DNA of 64,000 nucleotides. Source: Poriferisodalis sp026713105. GTDB lineage: Bacteria; Actinomycetota; Acidimicrobiia; Acidimicrobiales; Poriferisodalaceae. The translations under genes and the position numbers were made by a program. How positions within the stretch are numbered: the stretch's first letter is position 1; each line of letters opens with the position of its first letter. Below, one piece after another: positions 33,777 to 41,632 of the stretch. The stretch covers positions 1,550,001 through 1,614,000 of the forward strand of contig OZ220472.1 of assembly GCA_965115995.1 (NCBI GenBank), read 5' to 3'. The notes beneath the pieces are model-generated. The model worked only from the letters and a program-made list of their open reading frames with translations. It was not told the origin of the DNA and ran no database searches.

Positions 33777-34498
33777 CCGCCTCCGGGGTATTCGCGCAGC
33801 ACATCGCCGGGCTCGCCAACGCCGATGCCGAGCTTGCAGCCCGGCTGAGGCGAGCCGGCAGCTCGCGACCCCCGTCCGAATTCCGTGCACGGCAGGTGGG
33901 TGGCGCAGCAGCAGGGCTCGTCGCTGCCGGCGGGGTGCTGAGTGCCGCGGGCATAGGCCTGCCGCTCGTGCTCGCCGGTGCGCTTGCCGCGGCCGCCGCC
34001 GTATACGGCGCAACCGAGCACAGCCTCGAGAGGCAGATCGCCGGGCGGCGCACACAGATCACCGAGGAGCTGCCGATCGTTGCCGAGCAGGTCGGCATGC
34101 TGCTCGCGAGCGGGATGTCGCTGAGCGGCGCGCTGGATGCCGCTTCGCGTCGCGGCCAGGGGATCTGCGCCGAGGGATTGGCGCGCGTCGGCGCCCGGAT
34201 CGCCGGCGGCACCACCGTCGAGGTGGCGCTGGCCGAATGGGCCGACGACGCCGGATCGGCGGAAATCCGCAGATTCGTCGGCGTGCTGACCTTGCACGAG
34301 GACACGACAGACATCGCCGCATTGGTCTCCGACGAGGCCCGCTCCTCCCGCATGGAAGCCCACCGGCGCCTCATCGCCCACATCGAGCGCCGCAACGAGC
34401 AGGTGTGGATACCTGTCACCGTCGCTGCGCTCGTGCCCGGGAGCGTCCTGCTGGCGATCCCGTTCAGCGATGCGCTCAGCGGATACGTGGCGCTGTGA
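33773..34498 (+). CDS. tadC: Tad pilus membrane platform protein TadC-like
   Basis: Second F-domain protein of the pilus motor. 241 residues from GTG 33773. The cytoplasmic block ITEELPIVAEQVGMLLASGM is a TadC hallmark, followed by IAALVSDEARSSRMEAHRRL and a C-terminal helix. Order tadA-tadB-tadC is canonical. Confidence 0.85.
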   Translation: MTASGVFAQHIAGLANADAELAARLRRAGSSRPPSEFRARQVGGAAAGLVAAGGVLSAAGIGLPLVLAGALAAAAAVYGATEHSLERQIAGRRTQITEELPIVAEQVGMLLASGMSLSGALDAASRRGQGICAEGLARVGARIAGGTTVEVALAEWADDAGSAEIRRFVGVLTLHEDTTDIAALVSDEARSSRMEAHRRLIAHIERRNEQVWIPVTVAALVPGSVLLAIPFSDALSGYVAL

Positions 34499-34574
34499 GC
34501 CGCCCATCCGCCGGCGCCGGGGCTCACCGGCATCTCCCCCTCCCACGACCTGCATTCACCGAAAGGACAAGCCC

Positions 34575-34895
34575 ATGTACATCGCCTCCCTCTCCGCAGT
34601 TCTTGCCATCTTCGGCACCGCCGCGGCCGTCGCGCTCGAGATCTCCGTCGCCGCGCTCAGCGCGGTCACAGCCACCGGCGGCGTCGCCACGCTGGCCCGA
34701 TGGCAGTCCCCCACCATCGGGCGAGCGCTGCGGCGCAGCACGAGACGCAACGAGCGAGGCGAAGGAGTCATCTCCGCGGCCATTGCCGTGCTGATCATCG
34801 CGTCGCTCGGCGCCCTCATGTGGGTCGGCTTCAAGGCGCTCTGGGAGAACGCCGAGGCGACCACCAATTCCGAGATCGCGAAGATCGGCAAGTGA
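34575..34895 (+). CDS. Candidate Flp-type pilin subunit
   Basis: 106 residues, start ATG 34575 with AAAGGA upstream, 76 bp after tadC. Position right after tadABC fits the major pilin. There are two hydrophobic segments: residues about 3-40 and GVISAAIAVLIIASLGALMW near residues 64-83, preceded by the basic, Gly-Glu containing RRNERGE like a class III prepilin cleavage site (Gly before Glu). A typical Flp pilin is 50-70 residues with one hydrophobic segment, so the extra N-terminal helix is unusual. Could instead be a minor pilin or signal-anchored pseudopilin. Overlaps the next gene (GTGA). Confidence 0.6.
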   Translation: MYIASLSAVLAIFGTAAAVALEISVAALSAVTATGGVATLARWQSPTIGRALRRSTRRNERGEGVISAAIAVLIIASLGALMWVGFKALWENAEATTNSEIAKIGK

Positions 34896-35293
34896 GGTTG
34901 CGCCGCGATGAGAGCGGCGCCGGTCTCGTCGCCCTGCCGTGGGGAATCCTGGCGTTCCTGACGTTCCTGATGCTCGCAGTCCAGGTCGCCATGCACTTCT
35001 ACAGCGCTTCGGTCGTGACTGCGGTGGGTCACGACGCCACCCGGCGCGCAGCGTTCGGGGGCGGCGACTCTGCAGCGATCGTCGATGCCGAACGCTGGCT
35101 GCGGTCGCGCATCGGGCCCGCAGTCAGCATCGAACGGATCGACTGGAGCTCGAATCGCGAGATCGTGGCCTTGGAGCTCTCGGCGCGGCCGCCGACGCTG
35201 CTCATTGATGCCTCATCGCTCATCGGACAGCGCAGCATCGAGCGCCGTTTCGAGGTGCGGCGCGAGCTGGCGCGCTTCGCCGGTCTCCCGTGA
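34892..35293 (+). CDS. TadE-like pseudopilin
   Basis: 133 residues from GTG 34892, coupled to the pilin by a GTGA overlap. Begins with a short basic stretch RLRRDESGAGLVALPWGILA, a prepilin-like signal with Glu and a hydrophobic helix, then a small extracytoplasmic domain. Typical of TadE/TadF minor pilins. No prepilin peptidase gene is present in the window. Confidence 0.7.
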   Translation: MRLRRDESGAGLVALPWGILAFLTFLMLAVQVAMHFYSASVVTAVGHDATRRAAFGGGDSAAIVDAERWLRSRIGPAVSIERIDWSSNREIVALELSARPPTLLIDASSLIGQRSIERRFEVRRELARFAGLP

Positions 35294-35305
35294 ACCGAGG
35301 ACACC

Positions 35306-35755
35306 GTGAGATGCCCTCAGCGTGACTCCGCCGGCGTGGTCGGGGCCGAGGTTCTGCCGTTCATCGTGCTCGTCTTCGTCGGAGGGACGCTGTTGTTCGC
35401 TCAGGCATGGGCAGCGCTGGACGCGAAAATCGCTGCCGTCGCCGGTGTCCGGGAGGCCGCGCGGTCCTTTGTCGAACACGGCGGGCAGCGCTCCGCGGAT
35501 GCCACCGATGCTGCGATCGCCGCAGGCACACAGGCCATGTCCGGATACCGGCTCGCGGGCGCGGCGTCTGTGCAGCCGGTCGGTTCGACCCGGCTGCGGC
35601 GCTGTGAACGGGTGACCTTCGAGGCGACCCAGGAGGTCCCACGCCTGGCGTTGCTGCGAGGCGGCTGGTCGCCGTTGTCGGTCCGTGCACGCGCCAGCGA
35701 GATCGTCGATCCGTTCCGGCACGGACTCAGCGGGCGTGCTCCCTGTGCGCACTAG
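35306..35755 (+). CDS. TadE/TadF-like minor pilin
   Basis: 149 residues from GTG 35306. Short N-terminal leader DSAGVVGAEVLPFIVLVFVG, then a hydrophobic helix and the TadE-type YxxR-like helix DAKIAAVAGVREAARSFVEH. A later segment has the pilin-like CERVTFEATQEVP. Follows the previous gene after 12 bp. Confidence 0.68.
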   Translation: MRCPQRDSAGVVGAEVLPFIVLVFVGGTLLFAQAWAALDAKIAAVAGVREAARSFVEHGGQRSADATDAAIAAGTQAMSGYRLAGAASVQPVGSTRLRRCERVTFEATQEVPRLALLRGGWSPLSVRARASEIVDPFRHGLSGRAPCAH

Positions 35756-36251
35756 GCCGGAGCCGCCCGCAATCGCTGCAACCCCCGGGTCGCCGGCGAC
35801 CCAAGCCGGTGACGTCGAGCGAGGCTCAGCGCTGCTGCTCGTGCCAGTCGGTGTGCTGATCGTGGTGCTGCTGGCTGGCATCACCGTTGACAGCGCGGCC
35901 GTGTTCCTGGCACAGCGCGAAGCATCTGCAGCAGCATCCTCGCTCGCCAACGACCTGGTCTCGCTTGCGCTCGACGAAGCCGCTCTTCGTCACCATGGGA
36001 CCTACCGTGTGGATGCCTCCCGACTGCACCAGCTCACTGCGGGGAGCCAGCGAATGGCGCAGGAGCGGCTGTCTGCGATATTCGAGCCCGGATCGGTCTC
36101 GGTGGCGATCACCGCAGCGGGTCCGTCGGCTGTGCGGGTCTCGGTCTCAGGTTCGGCCCGACGGGTCATCGGCTTGATCGGGAACGTCAATGGGCGTTCA
36201 AGCCGTCCCGTGTCCGCTGAGGCCGTCGGGCGCGCCCGGCTCTCTGGTTGA
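35736..36251 (+). CDS. TadG-like membrane protein of the pilus locus
   Basis: About 171 residues if the GTG at 35736 is used (other GTGs lie nearby), overlapping the previous gene by 20 bp. ERGSALLLVPVGVLIVVLLA is the typical Tad_N signal/anchor, followed by ITVDSAAVFLAQREASAAAS, a pattern of the TadG/helicase/secretion-neighborhood proteins. Last gene of the pilus operon before the second AT-rich island. Confidence 0.65.
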   Translation: MLPVRTRPEPPAIAATPGSPATQAGDVERGSALLLVPVGVLIVVLLAGITVDSAAVFLAQREASAAASSLANDLVSLALDEAALRHHGTYRVDASRLHQLTAGSQRMAQERLSAIFEPGSVSVAITAAGPSAVRVSVSGSARRVIGLIGNVNGRSSRPVSAEAVGRARLSG

Positions 36252-36261
36252 CGGCGCGAGG

Positions 36262-36321
36262 GCACAGCAGTACTATTTTTCATATTGTTTAGCTATTTAT
36301 CAGTGTGTTTTATATCTTTTG
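36262..36321 (+). promoter_or_regulatory. AT-rich island before the pseudokinase gene
   Basis: About 60 bp of AT-rich sequence (for example TATTTTTCATATTGTTTAGC) in a GC-rich window. It is similar in composition to the island before the Tad operon and lies directly before the next gene, so it probably holds that gene's promoter and ribosome binding region. No clear Shine-Dalgarno is seen. Confidence 0.5.
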
Positions 36322-37782
36322 ATGATGCTCAGAAGTCCGACTGTCCGCGAAGACCCCTCCGGAAGTGCAGTGCTGATCAAGCACGCCGACGGAGCCGAGC
36401 GGCCGCGCTTGCGTCATGAGGCTCAGGTGATCGCCGCAGCGCGCATGGCGGGGGTCGTCGACTTCATCAGTCTCGACGAATTCGACGATCGCTGCGAATT
36501 GCGACTGCGCTACCTCGAAGCCCCGACGCTCGCCGAATTGCCGCCACTCGGCCCCCGGGACACGCTCGAATTGCTCATCGAGCTCGGCACGACGCTGGAA
36601 GAGCTGCATGCTCGCGGCATCCGACATGGCGCACTGCACAGCGATCACGTGCTGGTGGCCCCACCGCATCGGCCAGTTCTCTGCGGCTTCGGAGAGGCGA
36701 CGGGCCCAGCCGATGAGCTGCAGCATCTGCCAGGCTCGGATCTCGCGGCCCTCGCGGCCCTCGCCGCCTCGGAGCTCACACGGGCAGATCGCACGGCAAC
36801 CGAGGCCGGCGATCGTCACTGGATCGCAGATTCGCTCCGCGCCTGCGAGAGCCTCACCTCCGCAGCGACGATCGCTCCACGCGACGGCAAGCCGCTGTCG
36901 ACGTGGCTCGCCCGCCTGCGACACCTGCGCGACACCGCAGGACGCACCCACCCAGAGGCCATCGACGGGGTCGGGCCCGCTCGAGGGTTCGGCGTGATCG
37001 CTGCGCACGACACCAACGGCCTTCGCGAGCGGCTGCGTGCACAAGCACCCGGTCCCGAGCCGTCAGACGGCATCGGTTCCGGATCACCGCGAGCGTCAAG
37101 CGCGCTTGCATCGACGCCAGACCGGCGCCGGATCGCCTCGGGCGCAGTGCTGGCGGTGACCCTGGCCGTCGCTGCGATCGCCGGTTGGCGTGCCCTGGCA
37201 GGCGGCGGCCCGGTGACCGAATCGACCAGCCGGCTGCCGCACGTCGTCGCAGCGACCAGCGCCGCTACCGGCGCATCGTCGCCCAGCGTCCCTCCCGCAG
37301 GGCCTGATGACTCGGCGGTCCATGGCGCTGATCCCGGTGACCCCTCAGCACCTCTCGACACCTCCGACGCACTGCGGGCGCCAGTGACCGAGGGCGCAAC
37401 GCTGCTCTACAGCACCGCAGCCGCCCCTCTTGCTGACGCTGAGGCAACGGTTGGATCTTCCGGTGACTTGGTGGCCACCGGCGATTGGGACTGCGACGGC
37501 CATTCGACACTGGCGGTCGTGAGCTCAACCACGGGAGAGGTCGGGTTCTACGGCACAGAGTCCGGCACCGATGGCCCGGTCGTGCCTGTGCGAGTCGCCC
37601 ACGTGCCGCTCGCGGCCAGTGCACTGTCGACGACCAGACCCGAACCAGACGCCGCCGGGGGCGGGGCGCTGCAGCTCCCCTGCGACGCGCTGGTCATCCA
37701 CTACGGCGACCTGGACGTGACACTGCCGCCGCATCGGCCGGCACCCGCGGGTGAGCAGCCGCCCGAGACCACCCAGCGCTAG
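36322..37782 (+). CDS. Membrane-anchored protein kinase-like pseudokinase
   Basis: About 486 residues. Residues 10-210 resemble a eukaryotic-type Ser/Thr kinase fold: a candidate ATP-site Lys20 in AVLIKH, Glu33 in RHEAQV, then the catalytic loop RHGALHSDHVLV, where HRDxxxxN is replaced by HGAxxxxH, and GFG in CGFGEAT replaces DFG. The catalytic Asp, the metal-binding Asn and the DFG Asp are all lost, so it is probably a pseudokinase. A single transmembrane helix (about 272-293) follows. The external part contains GDWDCDGHSTLAVV, an FG-GAP/VCBS-like element. Starts at ATG 36322 or 36325. Role unknown; it could be a scaffold or sensor for the pilus. Ends overlapping the convergent hemW stop. 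Confidence 0.75.
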   Translation: MMLRSPTVREDPSGSAVLIKHADGAERPRLRHEAQVIAAARMAGVVDFISLDEFDDRCELRLRYLEAPTLAELPPLGPRDTLELLIELGTTLEELHARGIRHGALHSDHVLVAPPHRPVLCGFGEATGPADELQHLPGSDLAALAALAASELTRADRTATEAGDRHWIADSLRACESLTSAATIAPRDGKPLSTWLARLRHLRDTAGRTHPEAIDGVGPARGFGVIAAHDTNGLRERLRAQAPGPEPSDGIGSGSPRASSALASTPDRRRIASGAVLAVTLAVAAIAGWRALAGGGPVTESTSRLPHVVAATSAATGASSPSVPPAGPDDSAVHGADPGDPSAPLDTSDALRAPVTEGATLLYSTAAAPLADAEATVGSSGDLVATGDWDCDGHSTLAVVSSTTGEVGFYGTESGTDGPVVPVRVAHVPLAASALSTTRPEPDAAGGGALQLPCDALVIHYGDLDVTLPPHRPAPAGEQPPETTQR

Positions 37783-38870
37783 CGCGCTGACGGCAGCCCC
37801 AGCCGGACGGCCACCTCGTTGGCGAGCAGACGCCCACGAACGGTCAGCTTGAGCCGGCCTTCCCCAGCGGGTTCGAGCAGGTGCCCCACGTCGTGGGGCA
37901 GCGCGCCGGCCGGGACACCGTCGGAGGTGCGCAACGCGAGCTGCAACGCTTCGAGGCGACGCTCGTCGGGGCCCAACTCCTCGCTGCCGGCAACGGGAGA
38001 CGTCCCGCTCGAGATTGCCGCTATGAACCGCTCGGGGGTGCGAACGCTCCAGTAACGGCGACCGTCACGGTGACTGTGCGCGGCACACCCGACGCCTGCA
38101 TAGGAGCCCTGCCCCCAATACAGCTGGTTGTGCCGGCATCGCGCGCCCGGGCGAGCCCAGTTGGAAATCTCGTAGGCCTCGTAGCCCGCGCGTCCCAGCA
38201 GCTCATCGGTGAGCAGGTACTTGTCGGCCATGTCGTCGTCGTCGGGATGGCGGGACGGATCATCTCCGAGGGCGGTGCCAGCCTCTGGGGTCAACCCGTA
38301 CACGCTCAGATGATCGGGCTCGAAGTCGATGGCGCGGACCAGCGTGTGCTCCCAATCGGACACCGATTCGGCGCGCGAGCCATAGATCAGGTCCAAGTTG
38401 AGCTGACCGATGCCCGCCCGCCGGACCGCATCAACCGATGCAGCCACCATCTCAGGGTCGTGGCGACGACCCAGCGCGTCCAGCACGCCAGCGTTCATCG
38501 ATTGCACGCCGAGGCTGATGCGATTCACGCCCAGCGCCTCATAGGACTGCATCTGTTCCGCGGTGACGAGGTCGGGATTGCACTCCACCGTGATCTCGGC
38601 TCCGCCCGCCAGCGGGAGCTCGGCCAGCACCCCTCCCAGCAGCTCCGGCGCCACCAGATTCGGCGTGCCGCCGCCGAAGAACACCGACGTCACCGCCGGA
38701 AGCTCCGCCGCCAGCTCGCGCGCCTGGCGGCGGCAGCTCGCCATGTAGCCGTCGATGAGGTGCTCGCGATCCGTCCAGGTCGCAAATGCGCAGTAATCGC
38801 ATCGATGTGTGCAGAACGGGATATGGCAATAGACGCCGAAGGACGGCGAGGCGCTGCCGGTGTCGGTCAC
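37779..38870 (-). CDS. hemW: Heme chaperone HemW (radical SAM, CPO-like)
   Basis: Radical SAM heme-trafficking protein, formerly annotated as oxygen-independent coproporphyrinogen III oxidase. The 4Fe-4S motif is CTHRCDYC (CxxxCxxC), preceded by YCHIPF. HemW-type features: SVFFGGGTPNLV, EVTVECNPDLV-like ITVECNPDLV, and NRISLGVQSM. 363 residues. ATGA overlap with the preceding BldD-like gene; convergent with the pseudokinase at a shared GCTAGC. In actinobacteria hemW commonly lies with hrcA and dnaJ. Confidence 0.92.
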   Translation of the reverse strand: MTDTGSASPSFGVYCHIPFCTHRCDYCAFATWTDREHLIDGYMASCRRQARELAAELPAVTSVFFGGGTPNLVAPELLGGVLAELPLAGGAEITVECNPDLVTAEQMQSYEALGVNRISLGVQSMNAGVLDALGRRHDPEMVAASVDAVRRAGIGQLNLDLIYGSRAESVSDWEHTLVRAIDFEPDHLSVYGLTPEAGTALGDDPSRHPDDDDMADKYLLTDELLGRAGYEAYEISNWARPGARCRHNQLYWGQGSYAGVGCAAHSHRDGRRYWSVRTPERFIAAISSGTSPVAGSEELGPDERRLEALQLALRTSDGVPAGALPHDVGHLLEPAGEGRLKLTVRGRLLANEVAVRLGLPSAR

Positions 38871-39157
38871 AGCACTGAATCGGGCGGGTAGCGCTGCGAT
38901 GCCGGTTGGCTCTGGCTGCCGTCTTGGCCGCCGTTCGGCAGCAATTCGGCGGGCGCCACGCCGTACAGCTCCGCCAAGCGCAGCAGGCGGTTCACGGCCA
39001 CGCCCCGCTCGCCGCGCTCGTACGCCCCCAGCACTGACGTGCGGAACTCGCCGCCTGATACCGCCTCGACCTCGCCGAGCGTCATGCGCCGCTGTTTTCG
39101 CACCGCCCGCAGTCGCTCGCCCACGAGTGCATCGACTGTCCGCCGGTCGTCGGGCAT
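38867..39157 (-). CDS. Small XRE-type regulator, BldD-like
   Basis: 96 residues, start ATG 39157, one base after the dnaJ stop. The N-terminal HTH (VGERLRAVRKQRRMTLGEVE ... GGEFRTSVLGAYERGERGVA) closely resembles the DNA-binding domain of BldD. The ending GVAPAELLPNG is also BldD-like, then a glutamine/serine-rich tail. The full-length BldD has a c-di-GMP-binding C-terminal domain; this one lacks it, so c-di-GMP control is unlikely. Sits between dnaJ and hemW in the heat-shock cluster. Confidence 0.85.
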   Translation of the reverse strand: MPDDRRTVDALVGERLRAVRKQRRMTLGEVEAVSGGEFRTSVLGAYERGERGVAVNRLLRLAELYGVAPAELLPNGGQDGSQSQPASQRYPPDSVL

Positions 39158-39158
39158 C

Positions 39159-40322
39159 TCACTGCCTCTGGCGTCGTTTCCGACGACGCTGCGGCGACTC
39201 CTCGCCGTCGAGGTCATCGCGAACCCCCGCAGCGCGGTTGGGGGCGGTGCCGCCTTCCACCTGCTCGCCACGTTCGCTGGCGACTTCCCGAAGCTTCGCC
39301 GCCTCGGACTTCGAGAGCTTCTTGGGTATGTCCACGCGCACCACAACGTGCAAGTCGCCGCGACCTCGCCCGTTGGCTCGCGGCACGCCGAGCCCGCTCA
39401 AGCGGATCGTGTCGTTCGGTTGGGTGCCCGCCTTCACCACGAGTTCCTGCAGTCCGTCCAACGTGTCGAACGGCACGCTCGCGCCGAGGGCCGCTTGCAG
39501 CATCGTCACGGGCAGCTCCGCCACAAGGCTGTCGCCCTGGCGGACGAAGACGTCGGATTCGGCAACACGCAAGTGGACGTACAGGTCGCCTGCAGGCCCG
39601 CCGCGCGGCCCCGCCGATCCACGGCCGCTCAGCCGGAGCGTGGCGCCCGAATCGACTCCGGGCGGCACCCGCACAACCAGCGACACCTGCTCGGGCTGCC
39701 GACCTTCGCCCCGGCACGACCGGCACGGGTCGGCGATCTCCTCGCCGATCCCGCGGCAGCGGGCGCATGGCGCAGCGGTGACCATCTGGCCCAGGAGGCT
39801 CTGACGCACTTGGCGGACTTGCCCCATGCCCTCGCAAGCGCTGCACATCGTCGGCGATGTGCCCTCGGCCGCGCCCGAGCCGTCGCAACCGGCGCACGAC
39901 ACCAATACTCGCACCTCGATCGGCCGGTCGACCCCGAAGACCGCCTCGTCAAAATCGATGTCGACGACGGTCTCGTGGTCGTCGCCCCGCGGCGGTCCCG
40001 ACCGGCGGCGGGACCGGCCACCGCCGAACGGATTGCCGCCGAAGAACGACTCGAAGATGTCGCTGAGGTCGAAGTCGAACGCCGGGCCGCCCATCCCGCC
40101 GCGCAGGCCGTCATGGCCGAAGCGGTCGTACCTGGCTCGTGCCTCGGGGTCGGCGAGCACGGCATAGGCCTCGCTGATCTCCTTGAAGCGGGCCTCAGCG
40201 CCGGCGTCACCGGGGTTCGCATCTGGATGGTGCTCACGGGCCTTGCGCCGGTACGCCCGCTTGAGGTCGCCCTCGCTGACGTCGCGGCTCACGTCGAGCA
40301 GCTCGTAATAGTCGGCAGGCAT
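39159..40322 (-). CDS. dnaJ: Chaperone protein DnaJ
   Basis: Hsp40 co-chaperone for DnaK. The J domain (residues 1-70) has HPD at 32-34 (HHPDANPGD). A glycine-rich region is followed by the four CxxCxGxG zinc repeats (CAGCDGSG, CSACEGMG, CARCRGIG, CRSCRGEG) and the C-terminal substrate-binding domains. 387 residues, full length. Read after hrcA (11 bp apart) as in many actinobacteria. Confidence 0.96.
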   Translation of the reverse strand: MPADYYELLDVSRDVSEGDLKRAYRRKAREHHPDANPGDAGAEARFKEISEAYAVLADPEARARYDRFGHDGLRGGMGGPAFDFDLSDIFESFFGGNPFGGGRSRRRSGPPRGDDHETVVDIDFDEAVFGVDRPIEVRVLVSCAGCDGSGAAEGTSPTMCSACEGMGQVRQVRQSLLGQMVTAAPCARCRGIGEEIADPCRSCRGEGRQPEQVSLVVRVPPGVDSGATLRLSGRGSAGPRGGPAGDLYVHLRVAESDVFVRQGDSLVAELPVTMLQAALGASVPFDTLDGLQELVVKAGTQPNDTIRLSGLGVPRANGRGRGDLHVVVRVDIPKKLSKSEAAKLREVASERGEQVEGGTAPNRAAGVRDDLDGEESPQRRRKRRQRQ

Positions 40323-40333
40323 CTGTGGCGGTT

Positions 40334-41389
40334 CTACTGCTGGATCGGCTGCGAGATGCCCGCCGGCGCATGCGTGCTGTCACCGTCGCCGAGCGACGCC
40401 GACAGTCGCCGGCTCACCGTGTGCACCGCCGCGAGCGCCTTCGAGTAGTCCATCCGGGTCGGGCCCAGCAACCCGACGCTGCCCACCGTGCGGCCGTCGA
40501 CCTCGTAGGGCGCGACCACCACCGAGCAGTCCGCCAGCGGCTTCATGCCGGTCTCGGACCCGATGGCCACGCTGAGACCGCGGTCGACGAGGCTGCGCAG
40601 GAGCGTCACCACCATCAGCTGCTCCTCCAGCACTGACAGCACCGAGCGAAGCGACGACGCAGCTTCGAATTGCTCGGTGATCTTGGCCGTCCCGCCCACG
40701 TAGAGCTCGCTGGGATGCGGCTGGTCGTCGGCCAGCGCCACGAGTGCCGCGGCCACCAGTGCGTCGGTTGCCGTGTCGCCGGTCTGGGGAGCTGCCAGCA
40801 GCTCCGCGCGGGTACGTCCTACCAGAGCTTCACTCAGCACAGCGGAGGCCGCACCCGTGCCGGGCCCTTGGGCTGCGTCCGCCAGTTCCCGGTTGTTGTA
40901 CACGTCGACGTAGGTGCGCTCCACGGCGCCCGACGACATCACCAGCACGACGAGCAGCCGACCGCCGCCGAGATCCACGAGCTGGGCCGACCGGATGGTG
41001 TCTCGATCGTGCCGGGGAGCCACGACCATCGCTGCGTACTCGGTCAGGTCGGACAGCAGCCGGCTGGTGTCGGAGAGCAGTTCTTCGATCTGTCCTTGGG
41101 TGTGAGCGAAGAACGCCCGCACCTGCCGGACCTCGGTGTTGTCGAGGGAGCCGGGCCCCAGGCCGTCTACGAAGTACCGGTAGCCCGCTTCAGTGGGGAT
41201 GCGACCGGCGCTGGTGTGCGGCTGCATCAGGTAGCCGCCCGCTTCGAGCGCGGCGAGGTCGTTGCGCACGGTCGCCGGCGAGACGTCGAGGCGTGTCATT
41301 TCGAGCACAGCCGCCGAGCCGACGGGCTGCGCGCTCTCGATGAAGTTCTCGACCACCGCTCGCAGCACTGTGGCTCTGCGCTCGTCCAT
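40334..41389 (-). CDS. hrcA: Heat-shock repressor HrcA
   Basis: Represses heat-shock genes through CIRCE elements. The N-terminal HTH (VLRAVVENFIESAQPVGSAA, VSPATVRNDLAALEAGGYL, HTSAGRIPTEAGYRYFVD) is textbook HrcA; the C-terminal part (SVGLLGPTRMDYSKALAAVH) is the dimer region. 351 residues from ATG 41389, which has GGGGAG upstream; the frame is open for 46 further codons, which run into the palindromic element. I looked for a CIRCE palindrome in the 85 bp upstream and did not see one. Confidence 0.94.
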   Translation of the reverse strand: MDERRATVLRAVVENFIESAQPVGSAAVLEMTRLDVSPATVRNDLAALEAGGYLMQPHTSAGRIPTEAGYRYFVDGLGPGSLDNTEVRQVRAFFAHTQGQIEELLSDTSRLLSDLTEYAAMVVAPRHDRDTIRSAQLVDLGGGRLLVVLVMSSGAVERTYVDVYNNRELADAAQGPGTGAASAVLSEALVGRTRAELLAAPQTGDTATDALVAAALVALADDQPHPSELYVGGTAKITEQFEAASSLRSVLSVLEEQLMVVTLLRSLVDRGLSVAIGSETGMKPLADCSVVVAPYEVDGRTVGSVGLLGPTRMDYSKALAAVHTVSRRLSASLGDGDSTHAPAGISQPIQQ

Positions 41390-41473
41390 CACTCCCCTGC
41401 CACTCCTGCGAAGGCCGTACCCGCAATAGCCCGATGCTACCGACGACCCCATCGTCGAACAGGGGGAAGAGCT

Positions 41474-41630
41474 GTGGAGGCGGCAGGGAACTCTGCGACG
41501 TTGCGACCGGTTCCCTATCGGATGCACGACGATGCGTTGATGACGCCGTCCAAGAGATGCGGTGCGGTGCAGATCTCTCGCCTGCTGGATCGCGGGAGCA
41601 GAGGGCCCTGCCGCCTCCGCAGCGGGCGTA
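41474..41630. repeat. Dispersed near-palindromic element, copy C, split by an insertion
   Basis: Left half GTGGAGGCGGCAG (41474-41486) through TTGCGACCGG (41501-41510), and right half CTGGATCGCGGGAGCAGAGG (from 41585) to CTGCCGCCTCCGC (41608-41620), match copy B. Between them 74 bp (41511-41584) have no counterpart in copies A or B. The insertion lies exactly in the loop between CCGG and CTGG. The element sits between lepA and hrcA. Confidence 0.85.
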
Positions 41631-41632
41631 AC

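Noticed and set aside
41390..41473. A CIRCE element upstream of hrcA.
   Set aside because: TTAGCACTC/GAGTGCTAA was not found in this stretch.
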